Source of the DNA: JADLGL01 sp963667605
GTDB lineage: Bacteria > Pseudomonadota > Alphaproteobacteria > Rhizobiales > Kaistiaceae
Assembly (NCBI GenBank): GCA_963667605.2
Contig: CAXXUZ010000003.1
Coordinates: 1,915,322 to 1,979,321 of the forward strand
DNA: 64,000 nt
Reading direction: 5' to 3'
Part shown: positions 62,594-64,000 of the stretch, piece after piece
Layout: the number at the start of each line of letters is the position of its first letter
Numbering within the stretch: the stretch's first letter is position 1
Made by a program: the position numbers and the translations under genes
Notes under the pieces: model-generated
Databases searched by the model: none
Seen by the model: the letters and a program-made list of their open reading frames with translations, nothing else
What the model was told of the DNA's origin: nothing

Positions 62594-62761
62594 GCCCAAG
62601 CCCTTTGGTTACTTACCAATCGACAAAGTAGGCGAGAGGTTCGACGAATCGCCATAGCCGCTTGTTAGTTGGAAGTGTCCGGCGTCAGCGCCCCTGGGAC
62701 AGATTGGGCGGATTGAACAAGAGAGGGTTTCTGGCTCATCTTAACCCACGAGGGATTGAAG

Positions 62762-63136
62762 ATGAGACGGAACACCAATCACCAGAAAGCATCGGCCGAG
62801 AAGGTCGTGAAGGACATCCGGCGGGCGACTCGTCGGCAGTTCGGCGCCGAAGAGAAGATCCGGATCGTTCTGGAGGGCCTGCGCGGCGAGGACAGTATCG
62901 CTGAGCTGTGTCGCCGTGAGGGGATCAACCAGAACCTCTATTACCGCTGGTCGAAGGACTTCCTGGAGGCCGGGAAGAAGCGCCTGGCGGGTGACACTGC
63001 CCGTGAGGCTACCTCCGATGAGGTCCGGCATCTTCGCAGTGAGGCACTGGCACTCAAGGAGGCCGTTGCTGACCTGACGCTGGACAACCGTCTACTCAAA
63101 AAAAGCATGATCGCGGATGGGGGAGAGGAGGCATGA
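62762..63136 (+). CDS. IS3-family transposase OrfA
   Basis: 124 residues, identical in translation to the OrfA at 26508–26882. Start ATG at 62762, 6 nt after GAGGGA. Stop overlaps the orfB start (ATGA). Confidence 0.92.
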   Translation: MRRNTNHQKASAEKVVKDIRRATRRQFGAEEKIRIVLEGLRGEDSIAELCRREGINQNLYYRWSKDFLEAGKKRLAGDTAREATSDEVRHLRSEALALKEAVADLTLDNRLLKKSMIADGGEEA

Positions 63137-64000
63137 GGTATCCACTATCGGAGAAGCTGGAGATCATCCGGCTGGTTGAGCGATCCCATCTGCCGGCCAA
63201 GCGCACGCTGGCGCAGTTGGGCATTCCCCGCACCTCGTTTTATCGCTGGCACGACCGCTATCTGACCGGCGGACCGGAGGCCCTGGAGGACCGCCGCTCG
63301 CGGCCTGGCCAAGTCTGGAACCGTATCCCCGATGAGGTGAGAGACCGGATCGTACAGCTGGCGCTGGACGAGACGGATCTGTCGCCGCGGGAACTGGCTG
63401 TCCGGTTCACAGACACAGAGGGCTACTTTGTATCGGAATCCTCGGTTTATCGACTGCTCAAGGCCCATGATCTGATCACCAGCCCGGCCTTTATCGTCCT
63501 CAAGGCGTCCGACGAGTTCCAGGACAAGACCACGGCGCCAAACCAGCTCTGGCAGACCGACTTCACTTACCTCAAGGTCATTGATTGGGGCTGGTTCTAT
63601 CTCTCCACCGTGCTCGACGACTTCTCGCGCACCATTATCGCGTGGAAGCTCTGCACCACGATGAAGGCCGAGGACGTCACCGATACGCTGGAACTGGCGC
63701 TCAAGGCGTCAGGTTGCGATCGGGCAACGGTCATTCACAAGCCACGGCTCCTGTCTGACAACGGCTCCAGCTACATCGCCGACGATCTGGCCAAATGGCT
63801 CGACGACCGCGATATGGAGCACATTCGCGGCGCTCCCTATCATCCGCAAACCCAGGGCAAGATCGAGCGTTGGCATCAAACCCTGAAGAACCGCATCCTT
63901 TTGGAAAATTACTATCTGCCTGGCGACTTGGAGACACAGATCGAGGCCTTCGTCGGCCACTACAATTATCACCGCTACCACGAGAGCCTGGGCAACCTCA
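63133..64000 (+). CDS. IS3-family transposase OrfB, 3' end outside the window
   Basis: 289 codons visible from ATG at 63133 to the window edge, the same protein as at 25531 (326 residues). The catalytic DDE residues (LWQTDFTY, LLSDNGSSY, GKIERWH) are all inside the visible part. About 37 residues are missing. Confidence 0.92.
   Translation, partial: MRYPLSEKLEIIRLVERSHLPAKRTLAQLGIPRTSFYRWHDRYLTGGPEALEDRRSRPGQVWNRIPDEVRDRIVQLALDETDLSPRELAVRFTDTEGYFVSESSVYRLLKAHDLITSPAFIVLKASDEFQDKTTAPNQLWQTDFTYLKVIDWGWFYLSTVLDDFSRTIIAWKLCTTMKAEDVTDTLELALKASGCDRATVIHKPRLLSDNGSSYIADDLAKWLDDRDMEHIRGAPYHPQTQGKIERWHQTLKNRILLENYYLPGDLETQIEAFVGHYNYHRYHESLGNL

Larger units (their letters stand above)
62676..64000 (+). 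mobile_element. IS3-family insertion sequence, copy C (runs off the window)
   Basis: Begins with TGTCCGGCGTCAGC at 62676 in opposite orientation to copies A and B; 1,325 of about 1,513 bp are in the window. No degenerating changes seen compared with copy A. Confidence 0.93.

Overview
This 64 kb window comes from a high-GC alphaproteobacterial chromosome. The basis is the colinear minus-strand series tRNA-Trp–secE–nusG–rplK–rplA–rplJ–rplL–rpoB–rpoC–rpsL–rpsG–fusA, with alphaproteobacterium-like protein sequences. Species cannot be named by eye.

Region 1 (1–15,100) is the conserved ribosomal protein / RNA polymerase / elongation factor cluster, all on the minus strand and with no frameshift. 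It includes an L10-type leader upstream of rplJ, and hairpins downstream of rplL and rpoC. Alternative starts (TTG for rpoB, GTG for rplJ) are set by clear ribosome binding sites.

Region 2 (15,185–33,100) begins at a 3'-terminal fragment of a tRNA-Gly gene, a likely integration scar. It continues as a mosaic: an outer-membrane barrel protein, an unusual voltage-sensor/bestrophin-like membrane protein, a secreted lectin-like protein, an orphan ABC solute-binding protein, a P-loop kinase-like protein, a NucS-like nuclease, a phage lysis/structural remnant, decayed sulfotransferases, and four families of duplicated 66–180 bp segments. Insertion sequences are nested: an IS3-family copy, and an IS1380-family relic carrying an IS1595-family element (3,084 bp, 8-bp target duplication). 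The IS1595 element carries a DNA methyltransferase–HNH fusion and two other passengers.

Region 3 (33,100–53,140) is the most unusual part. Three related but rearranged gene sets combine exported PQQ-dependent dehydrogenases, small c-type cytochromes, exported pentapeptide-repeat proteins with a shared uncharacterised N-terminal domain, and secreted staphylococcal-nuclease-like proteins that appear to have lost catalytic residues. Set 1 (33.1–38.2 kb) is decayed (truncations, in-frame TAG codons, a frameshift). Set 2 (40.7–46.5 kb) and set 3 (47.0–53.1 kb) are intact. In set 3 the order PQQ dehydrogenase–cytochrome c–pentapeptide protein, with a GTGA overlap between the last two, points to a joint extracytoplasmic function. 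This is the best candidate for an undescribed system.

Region 4 (53,200–64,000) holds ordinary metabolic genes (HAD hydrolase, 2-keto-4-pentenoate hydratase-like protein, quinone oxidoreductase, acyltransferase, CBS protein, glycerophosphodiesterase). They are interrupted by a degenerate IS3-family copy, an IS1-family element with passengers that splits the quinone oxidoreductase gene, and a third IS3-family copy running off the window end. The 14 kb core cluster has no frameshift while accessory genes have many, so most of the damage looks like real decay rather than poor sequence.
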